DNA from: Voacanga thouarsii
Lineage: Eukaryota > Streptophyta > Magnoliopsida > Gentianales > Apocynaceae
DNA: 64,000 nt
Reading direction: 5' to 3'
Assembly (NCBI GenBank): GCA_026120185.1
Contig: JANUWF010003368.1
Span: forward strand, 3,038,001-3,102,000
Made by a program: the position numbers and the translations under genes. Of this stretch, positions 45,983-57,385 are shown piece after piece (position 1 is the stretch's first letter; the number at the start of each line of letters is the position of its first letter). The notes below the pieces were generated by a model. That model worked only from the letters and a program-made list of their open reading frames with translations. It was not told the origin of the DNA and made no database searches.

Positions 45983-47158
45983 TGATATGATAGGAATCCA
46001 CCTAAGTTGCAAAACACATAAAGAAGAAGAGGGAAGAAGAACAAAGCTTCATGCCATGGTTTCTTGGAGAAACTCAAAATACAATAGAGTTCAAGAAGGA
46101 TTTCATGCCAACAATGTCTACAAGCTAAGAATTAAGAGGATTATTAAGAGATGAATGCCAAAATGAGGTCTAAAAAAAGCTAAAAGTGAACATAATTTCA
46201 TTTGGAAGAATAAGGAGCCTAGGAAGTCAATTAAGGACCCAAAAGAGCTTAATGAGAAGATTACTCAAGTGGAAGATCAAGGAATGACTAAGGAGATCTA
46301 AGAAAAAGTGTTTGAGCAAGTTTAGAAGGCTGGGAACAGGGGATCCATGGCTTAGAGCACACCTATGCACCAAGCCATGCTAGAATAAAATCGTTTTGCA
46401 AACTCTCAGCAGTTTTGCATAGCTTGATGTATGGCTATACATCAAGTCATGTTAGAGTCGTGTTTGGCTAATTTTTGTCCTTGCATGGTCATGCATTTTG
46501 CAAGTGAGTAACACTTGATTTCCCTACTTAGTTTTTATTTTGCTTCAACTTTATTTTTAATACCATGAATTGTAATGTTTGTTAAGCCCTAAATACTTGC
46601 TAAATGGACCTCCTAAAGCAAGGGCTTATAACCTTAAGTAACTTAAGTTATATCTTCTATATACACCTTATTATAACACTTGTAATATAACTTGGCTGAT
46701 ATTTTTGAATAAAAAAAAAACTCTTTTGTGAGATTTTCTCTTTGGGTTCTTCTTATAAACATCAAGATCAATTTATGGTTCTAGTCCTTACCTGAGATTA
46801 AGTCTTTAAATCCACTAAGAATAGATCAATTTCTTCTCTGATTGAAATCTCAAATTTTTAGTTTATCTAAGGTTACTCTTAGGAGACCAAATTGATTGCC
46901 TAGATCATCTTATCTAAATTGTTCCTAACTCCTAGCTAGGTTGAGGGTGTTTGGGTGATGATTTAGTAGATTCAATTCACTAGTTCTTTGGGTTCTTGTT
47001 TTCCTAGGGTTCAAGTCTTTTGGATTGGGTATTATTTGTTCTTCCATTTTTTTTTTTAATCAACAAATCCCTCTTTTGTTTATACAATTGTGTTCTTGAT
47101 TTTATCTTTTAATTGAGCTATGAAATTCACTTAGAAAAGCCCCCAAGAAGTCATATCA
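45983..47158 (+). repeat. Gypsy-3 3' LTR
   Basis: The 1176-bp repeat is bounded by TGATATGA and TCATATCA, an 8-bp inverted repeat, and its end resembles the Gypsy-2 LTR end (AGCCNCCAAGAA..CATATCA). It contains two hairpins (46346-46379 and 46423-46446). The A tract and TTGTGAGATTTTCTC near 46712-46735 resemble the R region of Gypsy-2. The left LTR is not in the window. Confidence 0.7.
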
Positions 47159-48165
47159 GATATGAAGTTGGAATTTTAGATTGTTGGCTAAGTTATTTTA
47201 CCATTATTCAACTCATATGGAACTTATTAGTACATAAAAAAATGATATTCTTACAATGATTTAGGCGTAGGTATTTAAGTAATTTTTCTTACAAGATTAT
47301 ACACATATAGTTCATGTATAAAGTTGTGATCATTAATGGGTCTATAAATTAGACCCTGAGTGACTTGTATTAAGTTCATTCATAAAATTTCACATGCTTG
47401 ATTAAAAATATACTATATTGTAAAACATAGAAGGGAGTGTTTTTTATTAAGAACATGACCACTATGATTCTTGTATGAGTATTCTCTAATTAAGTGATTG
47501 TGGCATAACTGAATTGTTATTATTTGAGTAACTCACATAAATTTTATTGTCATATTATTGATATTGTCACTCATAAGTGTTACATTAAAAAATAAAAAAA
47601 AAAAGTGTGCCAAGTGACAGAATCTAAGAAATGATATCCTGTAAGATCCTATATGTAGCCACCACATTATTAACTTAAATCAATTAGGTATTTTAGTATC
47701 TCCCAAATCTTTTAATCTTAAGTAACAAATCTCTAAAATCTTTTGAGATTAGCCTAATTGATTAGATTATCAATTAGAATATATGATATTTACCAAATCT
47801 TCTCAAATTAGGTAATTAATGAGTTATAATACCTTATTGAGAGTTTCATTAATGTGAAGACACCCTTACATGTACGATATTCTTAGGTTTCTAACTGAAA
47901 TATATTTTAATTTGTGACCTCTATCAATCAAGTGTTATTTTTTATGAGTTTAGGTTATAAGATCCAAAGAATACGCTGTAAGATTGCGCATGCAATAGTT
48001 ACAAGAAGGGACCACTTGTAGGATCAAAAAAAGGGAAAACATAAGATAAGTCAAGTGGTTTCATCAATCACTTAATTACCATAGCTGAAAGTAAATTCCA
48101 ATGTTGTTTGCTTCTGCACTTATGTATGCAGCAATCAAAAAGTGACCATATGTAGGATTTGGTCT
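47159..48165. other. Unassigned AT-rich sequence left of Copia-D
   Basis: No coding motif, terminal repeat or duplication was found. It continues at 57386 once Copia-D is removed. Confidence 0.4.
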
Positions 48166-48171
48166 TGTATA
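48166..48171. repeat. Target-site duplication TGTATA, left copy (Copia-D)
   Basis: TGTATA occurs here and at 57380-57385. Because the LTR ends are not TG/CA, whether five or six of these bases are the duplication is uncertain. Confidence 0.7.
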
Positions 48172-48502
48172 ATAAATTTTTGAGCAAATAGCTAAATGAT
48201 CTCTTCATGAGGATCCTTTCCATTAAATAGGGTTGTTGTACAATCTATGTCTGGTAAGAGAATATATATACAATTAATACACTAACTACTAATATTCTAA
48301 TTTAGGTAAGGATAACTAATACATTAATTATGAATGAAATTGATTGCATAATCTAAACCATAATATCTGTAATTCTACTCTACAATTTCTGCCATTGATA
48401 TCTCCACAATTTTTGCCCATTGATATCTCCACAATTTCCATTTGTGATTTTGCTCCACAATTTCTACCCATAGATATCTCCACAATACCTACACATTGAT
48501 AT
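48171..48502 (-). repeat. Copia-D 3' LTR with five tandem 25-bp units
   Basis: About 332 bp. The last 125 bases on the plus strand are five units of CTCCACAATTTCTGCCCATT-type sequence, each about 25 bp, ending exactly at the LTR edge. Confidence 0.75.
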
Positions 48503-48539
48503 CCCTCCTCAAATTGATGCAAGATGATCGAGAAGCATT

Positions 48540-49440
48540 CATTTGTCAACAAGAAAGATGTCATGGGTTGGAAAGAGCCTCAGTAAAGACATCAGCAGTA
48601 TGAAGAGTTGTGGTGATATATAGAAGAGAGATAACACGAGCATTATATGATTCACAAATAGAATGACAATCCACTTCAATATGCTTAGTGTTCTCATAAA
48701 ATAGTTCATTAGCAACAATCTAAATGGCACTAGTATTATCCGCATGAAGGGGATTAGGCTCAATTTGAGGAAATCCAAGCTAACCCAATAGTCCCCTAAT
48801 CCAAATAATTTCAGAATAGGTAAAGAATGTAGTACGACATTCAGACATAGTGGAGGACTTAGATACCCATTATTGCTTCATACTTTTCCAAGAAACATGC
48901 ACCACCTCGTAATCAATCGTCGAGTGTCAAAACAACTAGCCCAATTAGCATTATTATGTGCAACAAAACAAATAGGAGAATTCACAAGAAATAAAAGACT
49001 TCGGGTAGAAGTTCCCTACAAATAGCAAACAATTTGATGAACATCAACCAGATGGATATGTATAGGTGCTTGCATAAATTAGCTAGATTGTTGAACAACA
49101 AAAGAAATATTAGGTCCAGTGATAGTAAGATAATTCAAGCTCCCTATGAATTTTCTATATAAAGAGGGATTGGAGAGAAAATTACCCTCATCATAACGGT
49201 ATATATTTAACATTTGCTTCCGATAGGGTATCAATTGAATGACCTTCTTAAAGACTAGCTAAAGCAATTAACTCTTGAATGTATTTATGTTAGTGTTGAA
49301 ATATACCAGTGATGGTAGAATGCACCTCAAGGCCTAAAAAATACTATAGAGGACCTAAACACTTCATATGAAAAGAAGATAGAAAATGTTCTTGAAGCTG
49401 GAAAATCAATTCAGAGTCAGCCCCTTTAATAACGATATCA
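48540..49440 (-). pseudogene. Copia-D end of reverse transcriptase and RNase H (broken)
   Basis: Reading right to left on the minus strand, the YVDD box (49449-49438) is followed by FQLQEHFLSSFHMKCLGPL and FLGLEVHST, standard copia sequence, then increasingly interrupted RNase H ending before the purine tract. The open frames at 48328-48564 and 48539-48778 are partly LTR or out of frame. Confidence 0.7.
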
Positions 49441-50560
49441 TCAACATATACCAAGCCAAGAGCAAGATGATTCCTTTAGTAGTTTGGCAGAGAAACAAAT
49501 AGGAATCATACTGACTCTGGACAAAGGAAAAGCTAACAAGTGTGGAGCGGAACTTATCAAACCAAGCACGTAGGGCTTGTTTCAAACTATAGAGAGATCA
49601 TTTGAGCTTGCAACTATCTATGGATGGAATGAAGAATAACCCTAGAGGTGGAGCCATATAAATCTCTTTCTTAAGATCTCCATGAAAAAAAGCATTCTTA
49701 ACATCCATTTCTCACAATGACCAGCCTTTAGAAGTAGCAATGGCTATAACAAGTCGCATAGTTGTTATCTTTGCTGCAAGTGCAAATGTTTCCTTATAGT
49801 CTACCCCATATTCTTGTCCATTACCGAGTTCCACTAACCTTGATTTATATCTGTCAAGTGAGCCATTAGATTGCAACTTAATGGAACATATCCATTTAAA
49901 ACCGATAGGTTTAACACCCGGAGGATAGGAAACAATATCCCAAGTATGATTTTCCACAAGAGCCTGGAGTTCTTCTTGTATAGCTTTTACCCAACATGCA
50001 TGTTTAGTTGCCTGAGAATAGAAGGTAGGAACTATGGTATCATCTGAAATAGCAGAAAAACCATACTGATCAGGAGGACAACTGATGCAAGATCTTCGAA
50101 GTGCAACAAAAGTAGGAACCAAATTAGTGACCACAAGAATTTGTCATGTAGGGGATTGGCTTTCTGATAGGCAAAATCGGGTTTAAAACACTTTATCAAT
50201 GGTGAGATGTCTTCAAAGATAGGAAGCAGAACATCATTGGAACAACATATATGTTGTTGAAAGCAGTACTATTGTTTAAAGAAAATCACATTTTTGGAAA
50301 TGCACAGACAATTAGCAAAAGCATCATAATAGAGAAATCCTTTTGGACTAGTGTTATAACCCATAAAAACACATTTTACAAACTGAGTTGTAAGCTTGTA
50401 ATGCTCATAAGTTGGCAAGTGACCAAAGCAAACCTATCCAAATGTATGTAAAGTATGGTAACCAAGATGCATACAGAAAGGAGGTAGTAAAGAGAATCAA
50501 AATTCAATTGTTGAGGCGATAGATGATTAATCAAATAAACTACAGTAGACAAATCTTCCA
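49441..50560 (-). pseudogene. Copia-D integrase end and reverse transcriptase
   Basis: From 50560 leftwards: an integrase C-terminal remnant (VVYLINHLSPQQLNFDS, KCVFMGYNTSPKGFLYYD), then a hydrophilic linker. The reverse transcriptase is open at 50134-49712, with WVKAIQEELQALVENHTWDI, GVKPIGFKWICSIKLQSNGS, a YKSRLVELGNGQEYGVDYKE stretch (AKG to ELG change) and TMRLVIAIATSKGW. Integrase core residues are absent, pointing to an internal deletion between gag and the integrase end. Confidence 0.8.
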
Positions 50561-50659
50561 CCCAAAATCTAGATGGAATTCAAGATTCCAAGAGCAACGT
50601 GTGAACCATATCTAACAAGTGATGATTTTCTAGACGTGTGGGACATTCATTGATAACAT

Positions 50660-51300
50660 GTCCATTCTACTTACAATAATTGCAAAATTTCTTACCACAA
50701 TTGCATGCAATACATAGTCCTTGCAGCTATAGTATTGCATAGGTCCTTTTGCTCAATTCCTCCCTTGCACAGTATAAGTAACATTGACGATCTCAAATGT
50801 CTCCCTAGACCCACCCATTACAGATTGTGTAGCTAGTCTTTGTTCTTCATGTAATATTTTGCCTAAACAGACATCCAAAGAAGGAACTGGATTTCTATTT
50901 AGCAATCCAGCCGGGGCAATCTCAAATCTTGGTCTTAGTTTCATCAAAAACTGATCTCGCTTACTATCTTCATGAACCGCTTGAAGGCTAGTTGAAGCCT
51001 CTTTAGACACCTTAGAGTAGATAATACCAGAATATTTGCTCTATAAGTTAATAAAACCAGAATAATACTGCTCAATAGAGAGATTATTTGATTGAAATTA
51101 CTGATCTCAAGTTCAAGTTAAAAGTGTCTTGCGGTATTTAATGATATATACGCTATAGATACTCCCACATCTCTTTAGCTATGCCAAAGGAGTGAAAATT
51201 GTTTACCATATGATCTTCAACAGATGTTAAAATCCAAGAAATAATTCAAGCATCCTTTATCTCCTATTGGCGAAAGTCTTTATCGTTTGTAGGTGCAGTA
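50660..51300 (-). pseudogene. Copia-D gag (broken)
   Basis: The frame at 51010-50753 reads DQFLMKLRPRFEIAPAGLLN, RNPVPSLDVCLGKILHEEQR and ends with a polar tail, a typical copia Gag C-terminal half (LLNRNPLPSLDECV in relatives). Upstream sequence to about 51300 carries the N-terminal half with stops. A knuckle remnant (…WTCYQ.MSH) lies near 50640-50700. Protease is not found. Confidence 0.75.
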
Positions 51301-51520
51301 CAAGTCTCGTCACTATGACTCCAAAGTCCCATGCAACATACTTCTTTCCCTTAAATTTGATACTCAAAGTTTCTATAGACATTCTCCCCAAAAAAAAAAA
51401 AAAATCAAAACCGAAAGTCTCAAAGTAAGATTGTCAAAAGTTGATGGACTAAAAAAGATCAAAAAAGCAAAGTTTTTGATCGAAAAATTAATCAACCTTC
51501 GAGTAAATGGCTCTAATGCC

Positions 51521-51615
51521 ATAACAAAATTTTGAGTAAATGGCTAAATGACCTCGAGGATCCTTTCCCTTAAATAGAGTTGTTGTACAATCAATATTTG
51601 GTAAAAGAATATATA
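51521..51615 (-). repeat. Copia-D 5' LTR, left fragment
   Basis: It matches 48171-48275 of the 3' LTR and is continuous with 57184-57379 once Copia-E and one ATATA copy are removed. ATATA at 51611-51615 is the left duplication of Copia-E. Confidence 0.8.
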
Positions 51616-51981
51616 TGTTATGAATATCTTAAAATTATTGGAAGCTCCATTAATTAGTGGAGGCTCCACTAATTATGGATTTATGTGAATTATTAGAGAA
51701 GATTTTTATGGATGTCCACCATTTAGTGGAGACACCACTAATTAAGATTAGTGGAAGATGATGTATGCCATAATGTATTTCACTAATTAGAGCTCTATAA
51801 ATAGAGCTATTCTCTGAGCTTGTAATACACCATTATTTTGCAAAAGAAAGATTAGTGAAAGAAAAATTAGAGAAAATTGTGAGAAAAAAGAAAGAGAGAA
51901 ATTCTTGTGCAAAGAATAGTTAGAGTTTTATTAGTGTGTAGTGTGTAGATTTTATTCTAACACTGTCCAAATTTTATAACA
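51616..51981 (+). repeat. Copia-E 5' LTR
   Basis: It runs from TGTTATGAATATC to TTATAACA. A perfect 25-bp palindrome is at 51651-51675 and a second hairpin at 51735-51754. The TATA box lies in a further inverted repeat near 51801-51818. The R/U5 part is purine-rich. Confidence 0.95.
51801..51818 (+). promoter_or_regulatory. Copia-E TATA box inside an inverted repeat
   Basis: AGCTCTAT-AA-ATAGAGCT contains TATAAATA. The same block is unchanged in the 3' LTR. It is the likely core promoter. Confidence 0.8.
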
Positions 51982-51996
51982 CGTTATCAGCACGAG
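51982..51996 (+). promoter_or_regulatory. Primer binding site of Copia-E
   Basis: CGTTATCAGCACGAG follows the LTR end directly. This form (TTATCAGCACGA) is familiar from a group of plant copia elements with short LTRs. The priming tRNA is not identified here. Confidence 0.7.
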
Positions 51997-52073
51997 TCTC
52001 TACCTTTACAAAAGCCAGAAGACTAAGCACGAGTTTCTGCCGTTACCAAAGCCAGAAGACAGGTACGCGTTTA

Positions 52074-53144
52074 TTGATCTCTATGGCTAACCTCGCTAAA
52101 CTCGAATTTGTAACCCTTGATATTTCTGAAAAAAATTATATGTCATGGGTTCTCGATGCAGAAATACATCTAAATGCTAAAGGTTTTAGTAAAACTATTC
52201 AAGCAAATAATAGTGCATCTGCACAACACAAGGCTAAAGCTTTGATTTTTATTCGTCGTCATCTCGATGAAAATTTGAAAATGGAATATCTTACCGAAAA
52301 AGATCCATATGTCCTGTGGGTAAATTTAAAAGAAAGATTTGACCACCTGAAGATGGTCGTACTACCCACTGCACGGTATGAATGGTTGTACCTAAAGTTG
52401 CAAGATTTTCAAACCGTGAATGAATATAGCTTCGCAATGTATAAAATTACATCTCAGTTAAAATTATGCGGAGAAAAAGTGACTAATGAAGATATGTTGG
52501 AGAAGACATTCTCCATCTTTCATGCCTCGAATATTGTCCTGTAGCAACAATATCGAGAAAAATGATATATAAAATTTACAGATTTAATTACTGCCCTCCT
52601 CATTGCAGAGAAGAATAATTAGTTATTATTGAGAAATCATGAAGTCGGACCAATTGGCTCAATAGCACTCCCAGAAGTGAATTCTGTTGGCTCCAACAGA
52701 AGCTATCGTTATAGTCGTAGTCGTGGCCGTGGCCGTGGTCGTGGTTATGGTCGTAGACACGCTCGATATTTTCCTTATCACAATTATAATCAAAATGTGA
52801 GAAATACTGGCCACCTGAAGTGGAACAGAAAAGATCATAAGGGAAAAGAAAAATAAATTGAAGAAAAGCATGAGGATATATGTTATAGATGTGGCATGAA
52901 AGGTCATTGGTCACGAAACTGTCGTACGGCTAAGCATTTAGTTGAATTGTATCAAGCTTCATTGAAAAATAAAAATGTGGAAGCAAATTTTTCTCAACAT
53001 CCAATAAATGATACTGAGGATGATGATATTGATCCTGAAGATCTTAATATCAATATTACACATATAGATGTATCGGATTTTTTTGAACACTCAGACGGTA
53101 GGATAGACCATTTAATTGGTGATGGCAGTGTCCAGAAAAACTAA
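52074..53144 (+). pseudogene. Copia-E gag (interrupted)
   Basis: The start at 52074-52083 (M.SMANLAKLEF) is close after the leader and fits the family. The Gag domain reads LEFVTLDISEKNYMSWVLDA, EIHLNAKG, YVLWVNLKERFDHLK and YEWLYLKLQDFQTVNEYSFA, with an amber codon at 52542. A basic, RGR-rich region (RSRGRGRGRGYGRRHARY, 52710-52770) resembles RNA-binding tails, followed by a stop at 52854 and the CCHC knuckle CYRCGMKGHWSRNC at 52881-52922. The frame ends at 53144 in a Asp-rich segment. The gag frame differs from that of pol. Confidence 0.9.
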
Positions 53145-53202
53145 AGCCTCGCCCTGATATTTTTGTATTTTCATTTTCATTCTATTCTAATAATATTTAC
53201 GT

Positions 53203-54576
53203 TTGCATATATATATTTGTGTTCAGATGACTATTGTTAATGATAATGTATGCATTATTGATAGTGGAACTACACACACCATACTAAAAAATGAGAAATA
53301 TTTTTCTGATCTCAAAATGGGAGAAATAAATATTTATACGATAAACGGTAGTGCAAATGTGATTGAGGGCTCCGAAAGAGCTAGTATATTGTTGCCTAAA
53401 GGAACAACAATTATTATTAATAAGGCACTATTTTTCTCAAAATCCAGAAGAAATTTATTGAGTTTTAAAGATATCTGCAAAAATGTGTATCATGTTGAAA
53501 CAAATGAGGAAAATGGGATTGAGCATCTTTATATTACTCAAACGCATTTAGGTAAGAAATCTGTATTATAAAAACTGTCGTCTTTTTCGACCGGCCTATA
53601 TTTTGTAAAAATACGTACAATTGAAATTCATCATCTAGTAAACCAGAAGTTTACTGATCTTATTACTTTTAGCATTTGGCATGACCGATTAGGTCATCCG
53701 GGATCTACCATGATGAGAAGAATCATTGAGAATACACATGGTCATCCTTTAAAAAATAAAAGGATATTAACATTAGAAAAATTCGTATGTACTGCATGTT
53801 CCCTAGGAAAATTAATTGTTAAACCATCACCAGTAAAAGTAGGAGCTAAAAGTCCTACATTTCTCGAACGGATTCACGGAGATATTTGTGGACCTATTGA
53901 TCTACCATGTGGACCGTTCAAATATTTTATGGTCTTAATTGATGCATCATCCCGATGGTCACATGTATGTTTATTATCTACTTGCAACCTGGCGTTTGCG
54001 AGATTACTTGCTCAAATAATTAAATTACGAGCACAATTTTCTGACCATCACATTAAAAATATCCGTTTGGATAATGCTGGTGAATTTTCATCACATGCTT
54101 TTGATGCATATTGCATGTTAATTGGGATTAATGTTGAACATCCTGTAACTCATGTTCACACACAAAATTGTCTTGTTGAATCTTTGATTAAACGATTACA
54201 ATTAATTGTTAGACCATTATTAATGAAAACAAATCTCCCAACATCTGCCTGGGGACATGCTATTTTACATGCTGCAACACTTATACGCATAAGACCAACT
54301 AGTTATCATAATTTCTCTCCTTTGCAATTGGCTTTTGGGTCAGAACCAAATATTTCTCATTTAAGAAATTTTGGGTGTGCTGTATATGTTCCAATTGCAC
54401 CAAACCAACGTACAAAGATGAGTCCTCAAAGAAGAAATGGGATATACATTGGATATGATTCTCCCTCTATTATCAGGTATGTTGAATCCCTGACAGGAGA
54501 TGTATTCACAGCAAGATTTGTTGATTGTCATTTTGATGAATCATTATTCTCTAAATTAGGGGGAGAACCAAAATAG
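53203..54576 (+). pseudogene. Copia-E protease and integrase
   Basis: The protease keeps VCIIDSGTTHTIL with an intact D-S-G near 53255. An ochre stop at 53569-53571 follows. The integrase zinc finger (WHDRLGHPGS, C..C in FVCTACSLGK) is complete. Core residues are present: HGDICGPIDL, IRLDNAGEF and the glutamate in NCLVESLIKRLQLI, though the usual QNGLAES reads QNCLVES. The C-terminal GKM-type part has GYDSPSIIRYVESLTGDVF. The stop at 54574-54576 comes after FSKLGGEPK. It would process the polyprotein and insert the cDNA. Confidence 0.92.
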
Positions 54577-56688
54577 CATAAAAATGATCTTATTTGGACA
54601 ACATCATTAAATTATCTTGATCCGCGTACAAGCGCATGTGAACTTGAAGTTCAAAAGATAATTCATTTGCAAAGCATTGCAAATCAAATACCAGACGCTT
54701 TTGTTGACTCCAGAAAAATTACAAAATCGCATATTCCAACTATAAATGCTCCTATTCGAATTGAAGTTCCAACAGAACAAAATATTATACCTATAGCTGC
54801 TGAGTCAAAAACACGCCAGAAGCGTGGCCGACCTCTTGGTTCTAAAGATAAAAATTCTCGAAAGAAAAGATGATTAAATGATCCAGAAGATCATATTGAA
54901 GAAAAGAATGATAAAGACCAAGAGAGAACTGATGACAAAGAACCAGAAGTTGATGAAAGTAATACTGAAATTTCTATCAATTATACCACTTCCGGTAGAA
55001 GTTGGAATTGGATAGAAACTGTTATTGATAATATATTTGCATACAATATATCTCTTGATGTTACACAGGATAATGATGATCCTGAACCAATATCAGTTGA
55101 TGAATGTCGACATAAAAAAGATTGGCTGCAATGGAAAGATGCGATTCAATCGGAGTTAAATGCACTGACAAAACGTGAAGTCTTTGGACCTACAGTCCGA
55201 ACACCAGAAGGTGTAAAACCTGTTGGCTACAAATGGATATTTGTACGAAAGCGCAATGAAAAGATTGAAATTGTTCGATATAAAGCGCGATTAGTAGCCC
55301 AAGGTTTTTCACAAAGACCAGGTATTGATTATAATGAAACTTATTCTCCTATTGTTGATGCTATTACACTCCGATATCTTATCAGTTTGGCAATACATGA
55401 AAAGATAGATATGCGCCTATTAGATGTTGTCACTGCTTACTTGTATGAAAATTTAGAAAATGATGTTTACATGAAAATCCCCGAAGGATTTCATATGCCT
55501 GAAGTATATAAACATTATCCCCGTGAAAATTACTCCATCAAGTTGCAAAAATCATTATATGTCCTGAAGTAATCTGGGCGCATGTGGTTCACACGTCTTA
55601 GTGAATATTTATTGAAAGCGGGATTTAAAAATGACCAGGTATGTCCATGTGTTTTTATTAAGAAATCTGATTCTAAATTTGTGATATTAACTATATATGT
55701 TGATGATATTAATCTTATTGATTATTTAAAAAGAGAATTCGAAATCAAAGATTTTGGTAAAACCAAATTTTGCCTTGGTTTACAAATTGAACATCTGAAA
55801 AGTGGAACATTTATTCATCAATCAACATATACAGCAAAAGTGCTAAAAAGATTTTACATGGACAAAGCACATCCATTGAGTATTCCAATGATCGTCCGAT
55901 CATTAAATGTGGATAAAGATCCTTTCCAACTTCAAGAAAATGATGAAGAACTCCTTGGTCCTGAAATACCATATCTCAGTGCAATTGGTGCATTGATGTA
56001 TCTTACTAATAATACACGACCTGATATTGCTTTTACTGTTAATTTATTAGCAAGATTTAGTTCTTCACCAACACAACGACATTGGAATGGAATTAAACAA
56101 GTCATTCGATATCTCCAAGGTACAATTGATCTCGGATTATTTTATTCAAATAAAACCAGCCCAACATTGATTGGTTATGCAGATACTGGTTATTTATCTG
56201 ATCCACATAAAACACGTTCTCAAACGGGCTATCTATTTACATGTGGAAATACTGCTATATCATGGCGTTCTACGAAACAACCTATAGTAGCTACTTCTTC
56301 AAATCATGCTGAAATTATAGCCATTCATGAAGTAAGTCGAGAATGTGTATGGCTAAGATCCATGATTTATTATATTCGAGAAAGTTGTGGATTATCATCG
56401 ATCAAAGATATTACAACTCCTCTTTATGAAGACAATGCAACTTGCATAACTCAATTACGAGGAGGATATATTAAAGGAGATCGGACAAAACATATTTCAC
56501 AAAAATTCTTCTTTACTCATGAACTCCAGAAGAAAGGTGAAATTGATGTGCTACAAATTCGGTCATGTGACAACCTCGCAGATATTTTCACGAAGACTTT
56601 ACCGACTGCAACATTTGAGAAGTTGAGATATAAAATCGATATGCGTCGGTTTAAAGGTTTAAAGGAATCAGCTTATCAGGGGGAGTAA
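54577..56688 (+). pseudogene. Copia-E linker, reverse transcriptase and RNase H
   Basis: The linker carries an AT-hook-like basic motif, KRGRPLGSKDKNSRKKR (about 54819-54870), cut by an opal codon at 54871. Reverse transcriptase runs from about 55120 (WLQWKDAIQSELNAL, GYKWIFVRKRNEK, RLVAQGFSQRPGIDYNETYS) through a stop at 55570-55572 to YVDD at 55696-55707, which is intact. After VDDINLI about ten codons usually found before YLKREFEIKDFG are missing. RNase H has GYADTGYLSDP, WRSTKQPIVATSSNHAEIIA and EDNATCI, and ends NLADIFTKTLP…FEKLRYKIDMRR. The stop is at 56686-56688. Confidence 0.92.
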
Positions 56689-56802
56689 TAAACAGATATA
56701 TAGAATAGTGTACTCTTTTTTCTTCACTAAATTTTTTTCCCACTGGGTTTTTATCTAGTAAGGTTTTAACGAGGCATATTCTTTATGTAATGGATGGACA
56801 TC

Positions 56803-56812
56803 AAAGGGGGAG
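56803..56812 (+). promoter_or_regulatory. Polypurine tract of Copia-E
   Basis: AAAGGGGGAG sits directly before the 3' LTR start TGTTTTGAA. Confidence 0.9.
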
Positions 56813-57178
56813 TGTTTTGAATATCTTAAAATTATTGGAAGCTCCATTAATTAGTGGAGGCTCCACTAATTATGAATTTATGTGAATTATTAGAGAAGAT
56901 TTTTATGGATGTCCACCATTTAGTGGAAACACCACTAATTAAGATTAGTGGAAGATGATGTATGCTATGATGTATTCCACTAATCAGAGCTCTATAAATA
57001 GAGCTATTCTCTAAACTTATAATACACCATTATTTTGTAAAAGAAAGATTAGTGAAAGAAAGATTAGAGAAAATTGTGAGAGAAAAGAAAAAAAGAAATT
57101 CTTGTGCAAAGAATAGTTAAAGTTTTATTAGTGTGTAGTGTGTAGATTTTATTCTAACACTACCCAAATTTTATAATA
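56813..57178 (+). repeat. Copia-E 3' LTR
   Basis: The same length as the 5' LTR (366 bp), running from TGTTTTGAATATC to TTATAATA; the final CA has become TA. ATATA at 57179-57183 is the right duplication. Confidence 0.95.
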
Positions 57179-57183
57179 ATATA

Positions 57184-57379
57184 CAATTAATACACTAACT
57201 ACTAATATTATAATTTAAGTAAGAACAACAAATATACTAATTATGGATGAAATTGATTACATAATCTCAGCCGTAATCTCGGTGATTCTACTCCACAATT
57301 TCTACCCAATCATATCTCCATAATTTTCAGCCGTTGATATAATCTGTGATTTTGCTCCACAGTTTCTGCCCATTGATAT
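57184..57379 (-). repeat. Copia-D 5' LTR, right fragment
   Basis: It continues the fragment at 51521-51615 and matches 48276-48502. It carries three full units and one partial unit of the 25-bp tandem repeat against five in the other LTR, and ends at 57379 before TGTATA. Confidence 0.8.
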
Positions 57380-57385
57380 TGTATA

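Larger units (their letters stand above)
51616..57178 (+). mobile_element. Copia-E: nearly complete Ty1/copia element
   Basis: Two 366-bp LTRs, a primer site, gag, protease, integrase, reverse transcriptase, RNase H, a purine tract and ATATA duplications (51611-51615 and 57179-57183) make a 5563-bp element. The LTRs differ at about 19 of 366 positions by eye, nearly all transitions, so it is younger than Copia-A. Pol is in one frame with four in-frame stops and a short deletion. It lies in the 5' LTR of Copia-D in the opposite orientation. Confidence 0.95.
48171..57379 (-). mobile_element. Copia-D: minus-strand copia element, split by Copia-E
   Basis: Two related terminal repeats (48171-48502, and 51521-51615 joined to 57184-57379) enclose minus-strand gag, integrase end, reverse transcriptase and RNase H. 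A primer site, TGGCATTAGAGCC on the minus strand (about 51509-51521), and a purine tract GAGGAGGG (48503-48510) are next to the LTRs. Copia-E lies in its 5' LTR. The protease and integrase core are missing, and stops abound. Confidence 0.8.

Noticed and set aside
52600..52914. Two minus-strand open frames opposite the Copia-E gag RGR region
   Set aside because: They are antisense to the arginine- and glycine-rich coding repeat and read as histidine/aspartate or threonine runs.
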